A DNA stretch of 64,000 nucleotides from Prosthecodimorpha staleyi. Its GTDB lineage: Bacteria; Pseudomonadota; Alphaproteobacteria; Rhizobiales; Ancalomicrobiaceae. Below, in pieces: positions 46,924-60,414 of the stretch. The notes beneath the pieces are model-generated. The model searched no databases, had not been told where the DNA came from, and saw only the letters and a list, made by a program, of their open reading frames with translations. The stretch spans positions 196,942-260,941 of the forward strand of contig NZ_JAHHZF010000006.1 in assembly GCF_018729455.1 (NCBI RefSeq), given 5' to 3'. A program made the translations under genes and the position numbers. Within the stretch, counting starts at the first letter, position 1. Every line of letters begins with the position of its first letter.

Positions 46924-48426
46924 CTATTCGGCCGCGACCGCGAAGGTCTCGGGCGTCTCCCAGGGCGCGTCGAACAGGCCCCAGACCGGGTTGTTGATCG
47001 CCAGGTCCATGTCGCGGGCGAAGATCGCGAAGCCGTCATAGCCGTGATACGGGCCGGAATAGTCCCAGCTGTGCATCTGACGGAACGGGATGCCCATCTT
47101 CTGCACCGGGTACTTTTCCTTGATGCCCGAGCCGACCAGGTCGGGACGGATCTTCTCGATGAACTTCTCCAGCTCGTAGCCGGTCACGTCGTCATAGATC
47201 AGCGTGCCGTTCTTCACATAGTGGCCGGTGCGCTGGTAGTCGTCGTTGTGGCCGAACTCGTAGCCGGTCCCGGCGATCTCCATGCCGAGATCCTCGTACG
47301 CCGTGATGACATGGCGCGGGCGCAGGCCGCCGACATAGAGCATCACCGTCTTGCCTTCGAGGCGCGGGCGGTACTTGGCGATCACGGCATCGACCAGCGG
47401 CCGGTACTTGGCAATCACCGCCTCGGTCTTCTCTTCGATCTCCGGCCCGAAATGCTTGGCGATCTTGCGCATCGAGGCTTCGATCTGGGACGGGCCAAAG
47501 AAATTGTATTCCATCCAGGAGACGCCGTACTTCTCCTCCATGTGCCGGCAGATGTAGTTCATCGACCGGTAGCAGTGGATCAGATTGAGCCTGGCCTTCG
47601 GCGCCCGCTCGATCTCGGCGAGCGTCGCGTCGCCCGACCAGTTGCCGACCACGCGCAGGCCCATCTCCTCGAGCAGGATGCGCGAGGCCCAGGCGTCGCC
47701 GCCGATATTGTAGTCGCCGATCACGTTCACGTCGTAGGGGCCGGTCTCCCAGGCGCTCTCCTTCTTGTCGAACACCCAGTCCCGGATGGCGTCGTTGGCG
47801 ATGTGGTGGCCAAGCGACTGCGACACGCCGCGGAAGCCCTCGCAGCGCACCGGCACGATGGTGGTGTCGTGCTCCTTGGCCTTCTTCTTCGAGACCGCCT
47901 CGATGTCGTCGCCGATCAGGCCGATCGGGCATTCGGACTGCACCGAGATGCCGTTGGCGAGCGGGAACAGCGTCTCGATCTCGTCGATCACCTTCTCCAG
48001 TTTCTTGTCGCCGCCGAAGACGATGTCGCGTTCCTGGAAGTCGGAGGTGAACTGCATCGTCACGAAGGTGTCGATGCCGGTCTGGCCGATATAGTAGTTG
48101 CGCCGCTGCGACCAGGAATACTGGCCGCAGCCGACCGGGCCATGGCTGATATGGACCATGTCCTTGATCGGCCCCCAGACCACGCCCTTCGAACCGGCAT
48201 AGGCGCAGCCGCGGATGGTCATCACGCCCGGGATGGACTTGATGTTCGACTTCACGTCGCATTCGGTGAGATGCTTGATCTCGCCATGCTCCTCGTCCTC
48301 GCCGGCCGCCTTGGCGACCGAGAGATGCTTGCGCCGGCGCTTGGCGAACTTGTCGGGATATTGCGACAGCACCTCCTCGATGACCTTCTCGTTGAAGGCG
48401 CCGTCATTCTCATAATCGAGGCTCAT
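46924..48426 (-). CDS. nifD: nitrogenase molybdenum-iron protein alpha subunit NifD
   Basis: 500 residues. P-cluster ligands Cys74, Cys100 and Cys166 ([33 protein letters not shown]); FeMo-cofactor ligands Cys285 ([10 protein letters not shown]) and His452 ([11 protein letters not shown]). Sequence features identify Mo-type, not V- or Fe-only nitrogenase. The internal near-repeat AVIAKYRP is a normal family feature. GAGGGGG is upstream of ATG 48426. 183 bases follow nifH, with a hairpin between them; 145 bases precede nifK. Confidence 0.99.
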   Translation of the reverse strand: MSLDYENDGAFNEKVIEEVLSQYPDKFAKRRRKHLSVAKAAGEDEEHGEIKHLTECDVKSNIKSIPGVMTIRGCAYAGSKGVVWGPIKDMVHISHGPVGCGQYSWSQRRNYYIGQTGIDTFVTMQFTSDFQERDIVFGGDKKLEKVIDEIETLFPLANGISVQSECPIGLIGDDIEAVSKKKAKEHDTTIVPVRCEGFRGVSQSLGHHIANDAIRDWVFDKKESAWETGPYDVNVIGDYNIGGDAWASRILLEEMGLRVVGNWSGDATLAEIERAPKARLNLIHCYRSMNYICRHMEEKYGVSWMEYNFFGPSQIEASMRKIAKHFGPEIEEKTEAVIAKYRPLVDAVIAKYRPRLEGKTVMLYVGGLRPRHVITAYEDLGMEIAGTGYEFGHNDDYQRTGHYVKNGTLIYDDVTGYELEKFIEKIRPDLVGSGIKEKYPVQKMGIPFRQMHSWDYSGPYHGYDGFAIFARDMDLAINNPVWGLFDAPWETPETFAVAAE

Positions 48427-48475
48427 GGAGGCCCCCTCGTTCGATCGGGTTGGCGGGCGGGACCGGGCGCCGCCG

Positions 48476-48530
48476 GGGTCAAGGCCCGGCGCCGACCGTT
48501 CCCCGCGCGCGGCCGCGTCGGGCTTGACCC
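48476..48530 (-). other. long hairpin in nifH-nifD intergenic region
   Basis: Arms GGGTCAAGGCCCG (48476-48488) and CGGGCTTGACCC (48519-48530) pair over 12 bp with one bulge and a 30-base GC-rich loop. In the minus-strand mRNA this stem-loop sits after nifH; similar structures stabilise nifH mRNA and uncouple NifH levels from NifDK (inference). Confidence 0.6.
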
Positions 48531-48609
48531 GCCCGGACGAAACGACCGTCGCGCATCCAGGGACTTCGCAGCCCGGCGCGGCTCGCACGAGACCCGCCGG
48601 GACCGGGCG

Positions 48610-49605
<996 letters not shown>

Positions 49606-49621
49606 TCAAACAGCGTGCCAA
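49606..49621 (-). promoter_or_regulatory. sigma-54 (-24/-12) promoter of nifHDK
   Basis: Minus strand reads TTGGCACGCTGTTTGAA: the -24 element TTGGCACG is ideal, the -12 element is TTGA instead of TTGC. Located about 91 bases before the nifH start, with an AT-rich tract upstream that could bend for NifA contact. Confidence 0.85.
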
Positions 49622-49700
49622 CTCGCGGCCGCGATATAATTTATCATTATTTCAATAGCTTATCGGAATTCATGTCGACCCGCGGGGTCCGACGGACCCG

Positions 49701-49716
49701 TGTCGCGAGGCCGACA
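49701..49716. promoter_or_regulatory. NifA upstream activator sequence
   Basis: TGT-CGCGAGGCCG-ACA, an exact TGT-N10-ACA match about 85 bases from the nifH -24 box. Confidence 0.85.
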
Positions 49717-49730
49717 ATTCGCGACAGGCC

Positions 49731-49746
49731 TGTCGCGCCCGCCACG
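49731..49746. promoter_or_regulatory. second, degenerate NifA site
   Basis: TGT-N10-ACG, the same variant as at nifE, centred 30 bases (about three helical turns) from the exact site. It lies partly within a perfect palindrome GCGACAGGCCTGTCGC (49721-49736). Confidence 0.5.
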
Positions 49747-49778
49747 CCCCGCGGCCCGCCGCCAGCCTCGGGCCGGCG

Positions 49779-50426
49779 CTACATCACCAGAGCCCTGCCG
49801 GGAACCAGCGGCACGAAGCGCACCGCACCCAGCACCTCGGCGTGGAAGCCGTCGCGCCGGCGCACGACGCGCTGCAGCTGCTGGACGGTGCCCGGTTCGC
49901 CGACGGGCATCACCAGGATGCCCTCCGGCGCCAGCTGACCGAGCAGGGCGTCGGGGATGCGCGGTGCGGAACCGGCGACGTGAATGCGGTCGAACGGCGC
50001 CTGGTCGGACCAGCCCTCCAGGCCATCGCCGAAGGCGGCCTCCAGGTTGGCGAGCCGCAGCGCCATGAAGCGGCCGAGCGCCAGATCGACCAGACCGCGA
50101 TAGCGCTCGACGGTGAAGACCTGCCGGGCGATCCGTGCCATCACGGCCGCGGCGAAACCCGATCCGGTGCCGATGTCGAGCACGCGCTGATCAGGGCCGA
50201 TCTTCAAATGCTGCAGGATGCGGCCGATCGCCGACGGCGCGGTCGCGGTCTGGCCGCACTCGATGGCGAGCGGGCGATCGTCGAAGGCACGGACGCGGTC
50301 CTCGGCAGCCGCGAAGATCTTGCGCGGGCATTGCTCGATCGCCGACAGGATGGCCGGGTCGAACACGCCTCGCGACCGAAGCGTCAGGACCAGCCGGGCG
50401 AGCCGAACGCGATCGTGCTCGTCCAT
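49779..50426 (-). CDS. pcm: protein-L-isoaspartate O-methyltransferase
   Basis: 215 residues, SAM-dependent repair methyltransferase for isoaspartyl residues. SAM motif I VLDIGTGSGFAAAVMAR, post-I VFTVERYRGLVDLA, and GDGLEGWSDQAPFDRIHV are typical. The N-terminus is a little short of some Pcm and the ATG at 50426 was chosen because the upstream frame is Arg/Ser-rich shadow-like. Next to the nif cluster but not obviously related to it. Confidence 0.92.
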   Translation of the reverse strand: MDEHDRVRLARLVLTLRSRGVFDPAILSAIEQCPRKIFAAAEDRVRAFDDRPLAIECGQTATAPSAIGRILQHLKIGPDQRVLDIGTGSGFAAAVMARIARQVFTVERYRGLVDLALGRFMALRLANLEAAFGDGLEGWSDQAPFDRIHVAGSAPRIPDALLGQLAPEGILVMPVGEPGTVQQLQRVVRRRDGFHAEVLGAVRFVPLVPGRALVM

Positions 50427-50573
50427 GGCCAGGATGGCGGGATCGATCGGACGGGTCGGCAGACCTCGGATCAAGACGCAGTCCGTGGGGCAAGGGCCGC
50501 TGGGAGGCCGACTATTTCGCGAATCTGCGGACTTCGCAATGCGTTCGCCGCAAATGCGCAACCAAGGCCGCAA

Positions 50574-50611
50574 ACAGAAGAAGCCCCCCGCACGCGTCGT
50601 GTCGGAGGGCT
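50574..50611 (-). terminator. hairpin terminator after ndk
   Basis: Stem AGCCCCCCG / CGGAGGGCT with one mismatch (50582-50590 and 50603-50611), followed on the minus strand by TCTTCTGTTTG. Confidence 0.6.
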
Positions 50612-50646
50612 TCGCCGGCCGTCGGTCTATCGGGTCTGCGAAAGGG

Positions 50647-51069
50647 TCAGCCGACCAGTTCGACGCCCGAGAAGAAGTAGCGGATTTCTTCGGCGGCGGT
50701 CTCCGGCGCGTCGGAGCCGTGCACCGAGTTCTCGCCGATCGACAGCGCGAATTCCTTGCGGATGGTGCCCTCGGCGGCGTTGGCCGGGTTGGTGGCGCCC
50801 ATCACTTCGCGGTTCTTGGCGATCGCGTTCTCGCCTTCGAGCACCTGCACCACCACCGGGGCGGAGGACATGAACTCGGTCAGTTCGCCGTAGAAGGGAC
50901 GCTCCTTGTGGACGGCATAGAACTGCTCGGCCTGACGCAGGCTCATCCAGATGCGCTTGGAGGCGACCACGCGCAGGCCGGCGGCTTCCAGCTTGGCCGT
51001 GATGGCGCCGGTCAGGTTGCGGCGGGTCGCGTCGGGCTTGATCATCGAGAAGGTGCGTTCGATCGCCAT
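50647..51069 (-). CDS. ndk: nucleoside-diphosphate kinase
   Basis: 140 residues, transfers phosphate between NTPs and NDPs. Start [14 protein letters not shown] is canonical and the catalytic His117 sits in [12 protein letters not shown]. Length normal. Confidence 0.98.
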   Translation of the reverse strand: MAIERTFSMIKPDATRRNLTGAITAKLEAAGLRVVASKRIWMSLRQAEQFYAVHKERPFYGELTEFMSSAPVVVQVLEGENAIAKNREVMGATNPANAAEGTIRKEFALSIGENSVHGSDAPETAAEEIRYFFSGVELVG

Positions 51070-51286
51070 GGGATCCTCGGCTTATGGGGAAACGGTCGGC
51101 GCGGCTTATAGCCCGCGCGGGCCGGAACGCCAAGGGGCCGCAGGGAGACCTTCGCGCGCGAAACGCGACGCGGCGGGCTCGGAATCCCGTTGAGGCGACC
51201 CGAAACGGCCTCAGGGGCGCGGCCACGCCGCACCCCTGAGATCGGGTCCATGAAGGGGGTTCGGTCAGGCCTTGCGCGGCGAAGGG

Positions 51287-51682
51287 TCAGTTCGGCGCGC
51301 GGTCCTGCCCGGACTTTTCAGGGGTGTTTACAAGCTTGAGCTCGGCCAGATCGCCCTCGCGTTCCCGGACGGTGAAGCTCGGGATGACGGCGTTCTTGAC
51401 CACCACGGTCGTGTTGTTGACCGGATCGGACCGGTAGACGAGGTTGCCGGCCGGGTCGCGGAACTCGACGACGGCGCCTTTCGGCCCGATCAGTTCAACA
51501 TGGCTGACGACCGCCGCCGGATCGATGTCAGTGTAGGACAGCGCCGGGCGGGCTTCGCCCATGCGATCGCCGCGCAGAGCCGGAGCCGCGCCGATCGAGG
51601 CGTTGACGGATGTCAGGGCGATCACGCCCACGACGGCACCGACGCAGAAGCCGGCGACCATCATCTTGTATTCGCTACGCAT
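51287..51682 (-). CDS. membrane-anchored hypothetical protein
   Basis: 131 residues with one N-terminal transmembrane segment (KMMVAGFCVGAVVGVIALTS) and a periplasmic-facing soluble part (VELIGPKGAVVEFRDPAGN, VYRSDPVNNTTVVVKNAVIP). The soluble part looks like a small beta domain. GAGGGAGG precedes ATG 51682. Family unrecognised; function unknown. Confidence 0.75.
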   Translation of the reverse strand: MRSEYKMMVAGFCVGAVVGVIALTSVNASIGAAPALRGDRMGEARPALSYTDIDPAAVVSHVELIGPKGAVVEFRDPAGNLVYRSDPVNNTTVVVKNAVIPSFTVREREGDLAELKLVNTPEKSGQDRAPN

Positions 51683-51972
51683 GAATGCCTCCCTCGGCAT
51701 TACACCTGGGGGCGGATTCTCACCCGGACACGTCGCCTTTTTTCGATGCGCAGCGGGGCTCCTATTCCCCGATGCGCCGGCGTGTTCGCCTTATCCGCTC
51801 TCGTGATGTTCTATATAGCGCAGGTGCGTTACCTTGCTTTTGCGTGCAACGCTCAAATTGTTTCAAGGTTGCGTGAATTGTTTCGCGGTCGCAAATTTTA
51901 CGGTCACGGTGTCGTGACTTAAGGCTGCCGGCGGCGGGGGCGCCGCCGGGGCCCATTGTCAGCAACGGCCGA

Positions 51973-52602
51973 TCACGGCACCAGCATGCCGCGCTGGACG
52001 GCCGGACGGGCGCCGACCTGATCGAGCCAGCGGCGCACGTTGTCGATCGGCGGCAGACCGTCGGCGATCTGTTCGGCGAGCCCCGTCAAGGCGTTGAGCG
52101 TCCAGGCATAGGTCGCCATGTCGGCGATGGAGTAGTCGGCACCGGCCAGATAGGCGTTGCCGGCCAGTTGCCGGTCCATGACGCCGAGCAGACGCTGCGT
52201 CTCCTTGACGTAGCGGTTGATGCCGTAGGGCACCTTTTCCGGGGCATAGCGGATGAAGTGGTTGGCCTGGCCGAACATCGGACCGACGCCGCCCATCTGC
52301 CACATCAGCCATTGCAGGGTATGGTAGCGCCCCGCCCCCGAGGCCGGCAGGAAGCGTCCGGTCTTCTCGGCCAGATAGATCAGGATGGCGCCGGATTCGA
52401 ACAGGGACAGAGGCCCGCCTTCCGCATCGTGATCGACGATCGCCGGAATGCGGTTGTTCGGGGCCACCTTCAGGAAGGCCGGATCGAACTGCTCGTTCTT
52501 GCCGATATTGACCGTCTTGACCTCGTAGGCGAGGCCCATCTCCTCGAGGGCGATGGAGATCTTGCGGCCGTTCGGGGTGGCCCAGGTATAGAACGTGATC
52601 AT
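51973..52602 (-). CDS. glutathione S-transferase family protein (YfcG/YghU-like)
   Basis: 209 residues: thioredoxin-like N-terminal domain (TFYTWATPNGRKISIALEE, NNRIPAIVDHD, LFESGAILIYLAEKTG) and all-alpha C-terminal domain (YLAGADYSIADMATYAW). The TPNGRK motif in place of a catalytic Ser/Cys loop marks the Nu-class disulphide-bond reductase type. Substrate unknown. Confidence 0.9.
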   Translation of the reverse strand: MITFYTWATPNGRKISIALEEMGLAYEVKTVNIGKNEQFDPAFLKVAPNNRIPAIVDHDAEGGPLSLFESGAILIYLAEKTGRFLPASGAGRYHTLQWLMWQMGGVGPMFGQANHFIRYAPEKVPYGINRYVKETQRLLGVMDRQLAGNAYLAGADYSIADMATYAWTLNALTGLAEQIADGLPPIDNVRRWLDQVGARPAVQRGMLVP

Positions 52603-52926
52603 GGGATGAGGCGCCTCGACATTCGAACCGGTCGCGACCGGCGACGGCGCAACCCTATTAGTTCGTTAATCCGGAACAAGTGAACTCGTTGTGATCCCGA
52701 TCGACCCCGACGGCGCCATGCCCTGGCTGCGCCCCCAGGATCGACGGCACCGTCCGGACACTACCGCGGAAACCGGCGCCGTCCGCCATGCCGGACGCAC
52801 CCCAGGGCCGCGTTGACGGCAACCCTCTCCACCGCCGCGGCTTTGGCGGATGCGAGACTTCGGGACCCGATGCCGTCGGCGTTGCGGGACATGCCGCCCG
52901 CCCGCAGCCTCTCGGGAGCGCTTCGA
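52603..52926. other. 324-bp intergenic region, no gene seen
   Basis: Between the metH stop and GST start. A short AT-richer piece (TTAGTTCGTTAATCC) at about 52658 is probably promoter of the GST gene. Several shadow frames only. Confidence 0.5.
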
Positions 52927-56661
<3,735 letters not shown>

Positions 56662-56738
56662 GGCAAGACAACTCCGGCCGGCGGCAAAGATTGCGGCAGG
56701 CGTGACAGATCGATAGACTTCAAATCGAGAGGTTCAGG

Positions 56739-57029
56739 ATGCAGGCATTTTCGATCGACGACCTGAAGCAGCGGCCACGCTCGATCGAAGACGCGGCGCG
56801 CCGGGAGCCGGTCACGATCCGGGATGCCGGCGAGGAGTTCGTCTTGATGACACGCCGCGCCTTCGACGCCCTGCAGGGAGCCATCCCGAAAACGGACATC
56901 TTGCCGAAAGCCATCCAGGCCGGCCCGTATCGGCGCGCGCATGCTGTCGACGATCTGCCCGAGGACCTTGCCGACGAACTGCTCGAAGGCTTGGCGCAGG
57001 CTGCCAAGACGCCGTATCGGATCGACTGA
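56739..57029 (+). CDS. Phd/YefM-like antitoxin
   Basis: 96 residues. N-terminal Phd-type DNA-binding motif IDDLKQRPRSIEDAARREPV followed by TIRDAGEEFVLMTRRAFDAL, then a disordered toxin-neutralising tail (DDLPEDLADELLEGLAQA). 6 bases before the PemK-like gene. Divergent from metH (77 bases), so its promoter and operator share that gap. Confidence 0.75.
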   Translation: MQAFSIDDLKQRPRSIEDAARREPVTIRDAGEEFVLMTRRAFDALQGAIPKTDILPKAIQAGPYRRAHAVDDLPEDLADELLEGLAQAAKTPYRID

Positions 57030-57035
57030 GCCGCC

Positions 57036-57467
57036 ATGGCCAGCCTGCCGGCGCCGGTCGAAGGTCTCGTGGTCCGCTACGAATATCTTTGGGCCCGCGA
57101 GCACGATGCCGGGCGCGTGTCGTCCAAGGACCGGCCGGCCTGCGTGATGGTCGTCTCGTCGATGCAGGCCGGGACCGGGGCCCGGCGTGTCTATCTGGCG
57201 CCGATCACCCATTCCGAACCCGCGCCCGGCACGCCTGCCCTGGCGCTTCCGGCCGACGAGAAACGGCGCCTCGGTCTCGACGACCTGCCGTCCTGGCTGA
57301 TCCTGTCCGAGGTCAATGTCGACATCTGGCCGGAAGGCCTTGCGAACGCGCAGGGCGCCGAGAACGGCGTCTACGGCCGCCTGTCCCACCCGCTCTATCG
57401 GCAGGCCGCCGAACGTCTCGCGGCCGAAGTCCGGGCCGGGACGGTCCGCCGGATCCCCCGCCCCTGA
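57036..57467 (+). CDS. PemK/MazF-like toxin
   Basis: 143 residues. Resembles the alphaproteobacterial PemK-like growth inhibitor family: VEGLVVRYEYLWAREHDAGR, KDRPACVMVV, VYLAPITHSEPAP and LILSEVNVDIWPEG. These act as mRNA endonucleases; catalytic residues are not confirmable from the sequence alone. Partner of the preceding antitoxin. Its stop is 2 bases from the metF stop (convergent). Confidence 0.75.
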   Translation: MASLPAPVEGLVVRYEYLWAREHDAGRVSSKDRPACVMVVSSMQAGTGARRVYLAPITHSEPAPGTPALALPADEKRRLGLDDLPSWLILSEVNVDIWPEGLANAQGAENGVYGRLSHPLYRQAAERLAAEVRAGTVRRIPRP

Positions 57468-57469
57468 CC

Positions 57470-58405
57470 TCACGCCGCCGCCCCCACGGACGCCACGGCG
57501 GCTTCGGCCTTGGCGTCCGGCACCGGGCGCAGGCCGAGCAGATGGCAGATGGCATAGACGAGGTCGGCGCGGTTCATCGTGTAGAAATGGAAGTCGCGAT
57601 AGCCGCGCTTGACGAGATCGAAGCACTGCTCGGCCGCGACCGTGGCGGCGACCATCTGACGGGTCTTCTCGTCGCGCTCCAGGCCTTCGAAGCGGTTGGC
57701 GAGCCAGGCCGGCACGCTTGCCCCGGCGCGCCGGGCGAAGCCGGCGGTGCGCTCGAAATCGAGCACCGGGATGATCCCCGGCACGATCGGGATATCGATC
57801 CCGGCCGCGCGGACGCGGTCGACATAGCGCTCGAAGATGTCGTTGTCGAAGAAGAACTGGGTGATGGCGCGGGTCGCTCCGGCCTCGACCTTGCGCTTCA
57901 GGAGCTGGATGTCGGCAGGCAGATCCGGGCTTTCGGGATGCTTCTCCGGATAGGCGGAGACCGAGATCTCGAAATCGCCGATCTTCCGGATGCCGCGGAT
58001 CAGGTCCGGCGTCGAGGCGTAGCCGCCCGGATGCGGCTGGTACTTGCGGCCCATGCCGTCGGCCGGATCGCCGCGGAGCGCCACGATATGGTTGACGCCC
58101 GCGCTCTTATAGCTGCGCACGACCTGGTCGACCTCCTCGCGCGTGGCGTCGACGCAGGTCAGATGGGCCGCCGGGGCGAGGTTCGTCTCGCGGATGATGC
58201 GCGCCACCGTCGCGTGGGTGCGCTCGCGGGTCGAGCCGCCGGCGCCGTAGGTGACCGAGACGAAGCTCGGCCGGAGCGGCGCCAGCCGCTCGATGCAGGA
58301 CCACAGGGTCTCCTCCATCTTCTCCGTCTTGGGCGGGAAGAACTCGAAGGAGACGCGGATCGGCGCGGTGGAGCCGAGCAGATGATCAAACTGGGCGCCG
58401 GTCAT
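57470..58405 (-). CDS. metF: methylenetetrahydrofolate reductase MetF
   Basis: 311 residues, FAD enzyme giving 5-methyl-THF for MetH. Conserved SFEFFPPKTEKMEETL, SVTYGAGGSTRERTHA, CVDATREEVDQVV, LRGDPADG and TQFFFDNDIFERYVDR. Overlaps the stop of the ArsR-type regulator by 4 bases (ATGA). Confidence 0.98.
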   Translation of the reverse strand: MTGAQFDHLLGSTAPIRVSFEFFPPKTEKMEETLWSCIERLAPLRPSFVSVTYGAGGSTRERTHATVARIIRETNLAPAAHLTCVDATREEVDQVVRSYKSAGVNHIVALRGDPADGMGRKYQPHPGGYASTPDLIRGIRKIGDFEISVSAYPEKHPESPDLPADIQLLKRKVEAGATRAITQFFFDNDIFERYVDRVRAAGIDIPIVPGIIPVLDFERTAGFARRAGASVPAWLANRFEGLERDEKTRQMVAATVAAEQCFDLVKRGYRDFHFYTMNRADLVYAICHLLGLRPVPDAKAEAAVASVGAAA

Positions 58406-59433
58406 GCCACAGCCTCCCTTCTCTTCAGGTCGTGGGCGACGAGCAGGCGCGGATCTCGCGCCAGCCAGAGCGTGACGGTGAGTTGTCCCGGCCCGGGGGC
58501 CGGCAGGTCGCGGATGGTCTCGACGGCGAGCCCGGCCTGTTCGAGCAGCCGCGTGATCTCGCCATGCGAAAAGCCGAGCCGGCGGTGGGCGTGCTCCTCG
58601 CGCAGGAATTCCAGATCGTGGGGGGCGAAATCGACCACCAGGATGCGGCCGCCGGGGCGCAGCACGCGCGCCGCCTCGCGGATCGCACGGGCCGGGTCTT
58701 CCAGGTAATGCAGCACCTGGTGCAGCGAGACGAGATCGAAGCTGTCGCGCGGCAGGTCGAGCGCGTAGATGTCGCCGAGCCGGACCTGGGCGCCAGTGAC
58801 GCCGGTCCGATCGAGATGGGCGCGGGCGACCGCCAGCATGTCGTGCGACAGGTCGATGCCGAGCGCGCGCGCCCAGCGCCCGTCGAGGAGTTCGATCAGG
58901 CGGCCGGTGCCGGTGCCGAGATCCAGATAGGCGTCGAAGGGCGTCGTCCCGATCGCCTCCTGGATCGCCGTCTCGACCACTGAATCCTCGACCTGCAGGG
59001 AGCGAATCTCGTCCCAGGCATGGGCGTTGCGGGCGAAATAGGCCGCCGCCCGCTCCGATCGCGCCCGCTTGACCTGGTCGAGCCGTTCGCGATCGCGCGC
59101 CAACCGGGCGTCGCGCGCATCGATCAGGCTGCGGATCACCGAGGCGAGCGTCACCGTCGCGGCGTTGTCGGCCAGCCGGTAGTAGACCCAGGCGCCCTCG
59201 GGGAAGCGATCGACCAGGCCGGCCTCGGTCAGGAGCTTCAGGTGGCGCGAGATTCGCGGCTGGCTCTGGCCGAGGATCTCGGTCAGGTCCTTGACGGTCA
59301 GGTCGCCCTTCTCGAGCAGGACCAGGATGCGCAGGCGCGTCGGCTCCCCGGCCGCGCGCAGGAACTCGACCAGTTGGTCGGCGGACATGCGGTCGGCCGG
59401 ATCGGGCGCGGCGAGGGGCGACAGAAAACTCAT
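58402..59433 (-). CDS. SahR-like ArsR regulator fused to a SAM-methyltransferase domain
   Basis: 343 residues. N-terminal winged helix of ArsR type (LLEKGDLTVKDLTEILGQSQ, PRISRHLKLLTEAGLV) lacking the metal-binding ELCVCDL motif, followed by a class I SAM methyltransferase domain (LDLGTGTGRLIELL, LSLHQVLHYLED). This architecture and the metF coupling match SahR, the S-adenosylhomocysteine-responsive repressor of methionine-cycle genes. A matching palindrome lies just upstream. The domain probably senses SAH rather than methylating (inference). Confidence 0.88.
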   Translation of the reverse strand: MSFLSPLAAPDPADRMSADQLVEFLRAAGEPTRLRILVLLEKGDLTVKDLTEILGQSQPRISRHLKLLTEAGLVDRFPEGAWVYYRLADNAATVTLASVIRSLIDARDARLARDRERLDQVKRARSERAAAYFARNAHAWDEIRSLQVEDSVVETAIQEAIGTTPFDAYLDLGTGTGRLIELLDGRWARALGIDLSHDMLAVARAHLDRTGVTGAQVRLGDIYALDLPRDSFDLVSLHQVLHYLEDPARAIREAARVLRPGGRILVVDFAPHDLEFLREEHAHRRLGFSHGEITRLLEQAGLAVETIRDLPAPGPGQLTVTLWLARDPRLLVAHDLKRREAVA

Positions 59434-59441
59434 GAGACGGA

Positions 59442-59459
59442 CATAAAGATATCTTTATG
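59442..59459. promoter_or_regulatory. 18-bp perfect palindrome, probable SahR operator
   Basis: CATAAAGATATCTTTATG, a perfect palindrome 8 bases upstream of the SahR-like start; the only strongly AT-rich stretch in the area. Its position suggests autoregulation of the regulator-metF operon. The SahR consensus as I remember it (ATAAAGAT/ATCTTTAT) fits, but I cannot check it here. Confidence 0.8.
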
Positions 59460-59586
59460 CGAGATCAAGAGCCTTTGGTCCGGAACCGACGCTTTCTGTC
59501 CGCAGGACGGTGGATCGCCGCCCCGCCTGCCTGACAATCGACGGACCGGTAGGCCAGCCCCCGGCAAGACGGGCCCGCGTTCGGCC

Positions 59587-59616
59587 AAAGAAAAGGGGCG
59601 CCCCGAAGGACGCCCC
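59587..59616 (-). terminator. rho-independent terminator with UUCG tetraloop
   Basis: Minus-strand RNA forms GGGGCGUCC-UUCG-GGGCGCCCC (9 bp, one G-U pair), followed by UUUUCUUU. Ends the transcript of the gene stopping at 59711. Confidence 0.9.
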
Positions 59617-59710
59617 CGACCCGGCGCCGATCCGACGCCTCGTCTCAAGGTACGACGCGCGACGGCCCTCCGGAATGACCGGTGCCGGTTTCGCGTCGCC
59701 CGTCAGCCGA

Positions 59711-60139
59711 TCATTGGCAATAATCCCAATAGCCCTGGATGCGCCGACCGTCGGTCCAGTACCAGCAGAGGTCGGGACCCGGGGCCGCCGGAACCATGCC
59801 GACGGCGCCGACCGCCAGGACAGTACCGAGCGCCACGCCGCCGACCCAGTAGCCGTAATGCGGGCGATGATGCCACGGCCGGACCACGACCTTGTGCGGC
59901 TTGACGACGATGCCGCCGTGATACGGCTTGCCGTAGAAGCCGCCCGGACGGCCGACCACGACGACGCCGTGATGATGGCCGCCGCCCTTGACGATGACCT
60001 TCGCGGTCTTCTCGGGCGCCACACCGGCGGCGAGATCGGCGGTCGCCGGACGCGGACCGGCCGGCAGCGCGGAAGCTGCGCCGGGAACGAGCAGGCTGGC
60101 GGCCAGCACGGCGGCCGTGACGGTTTTCAGATGAGACAT
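59711..60139 (-). CDS. secreted His/Gly-rich protein of unknown function
   Basis: 142 residues. Signal peptide ends about AASALPAG; the mature protein has His/Gly/Tyr-rich clusters (GGGHHHGVVVVGRPGG, RPWHHRPHYGYW), a hydrophobic helix (GGVALGTVLAVGAVGM) and a C-terminal CWYWTDGRRIQGYWDYC with two cysteines. Similar small periplasmic or envelope proteins are common in Rhizobiales but uncharacterised; metal binding is a guess. AGGAGT precedes ATG 60139. Confidence 0.8.
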   Translation of the reverse strand: MSHLKTVTAAVLAASLLVPGAASALPAGPRPATADLAAGVAPEKTAKVIVKGGGHHHGVVVVGRPGGFYGKPYHGGIVVKPHKVVVRPWHHRPHYGYWVGGVALGTVLAVGAVGMVPAAPGPDLCWYWTDGRRIQGYWDYCQ

Positions 60140-60414
60140 GGCCCACTCCTCTTCTGGCCATTCCGGCAGGGCGGGACCCCGCCGGACCTGTCGACGCCCG
60201 GCCGGCCTCATGGCCATCCCGGGCTTCCAACAATAGGTAGGACTTTACCGCATGCCGCGAAATTCGCGAAAGTGCCTAGGGTTTGGGCTGACGGCTTCGG
60301 CAACTCGACCGACCGCGCCGGCATTCTGCCGGAACAGGCGCTGACAACCTCCGACGTCGCCCCGGCACGGCCCGTGCATCCTCTGCCCGAACACCCTCGC
60401 GCCCCGGAGCCCCG

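Noticed and set aside
47365-47440. Internal near-duplication of AVIAKYRP in NifD
   Set aside because: A normal feature of Mo-nitrogenase alpha subunits at this place, not a new duplication.
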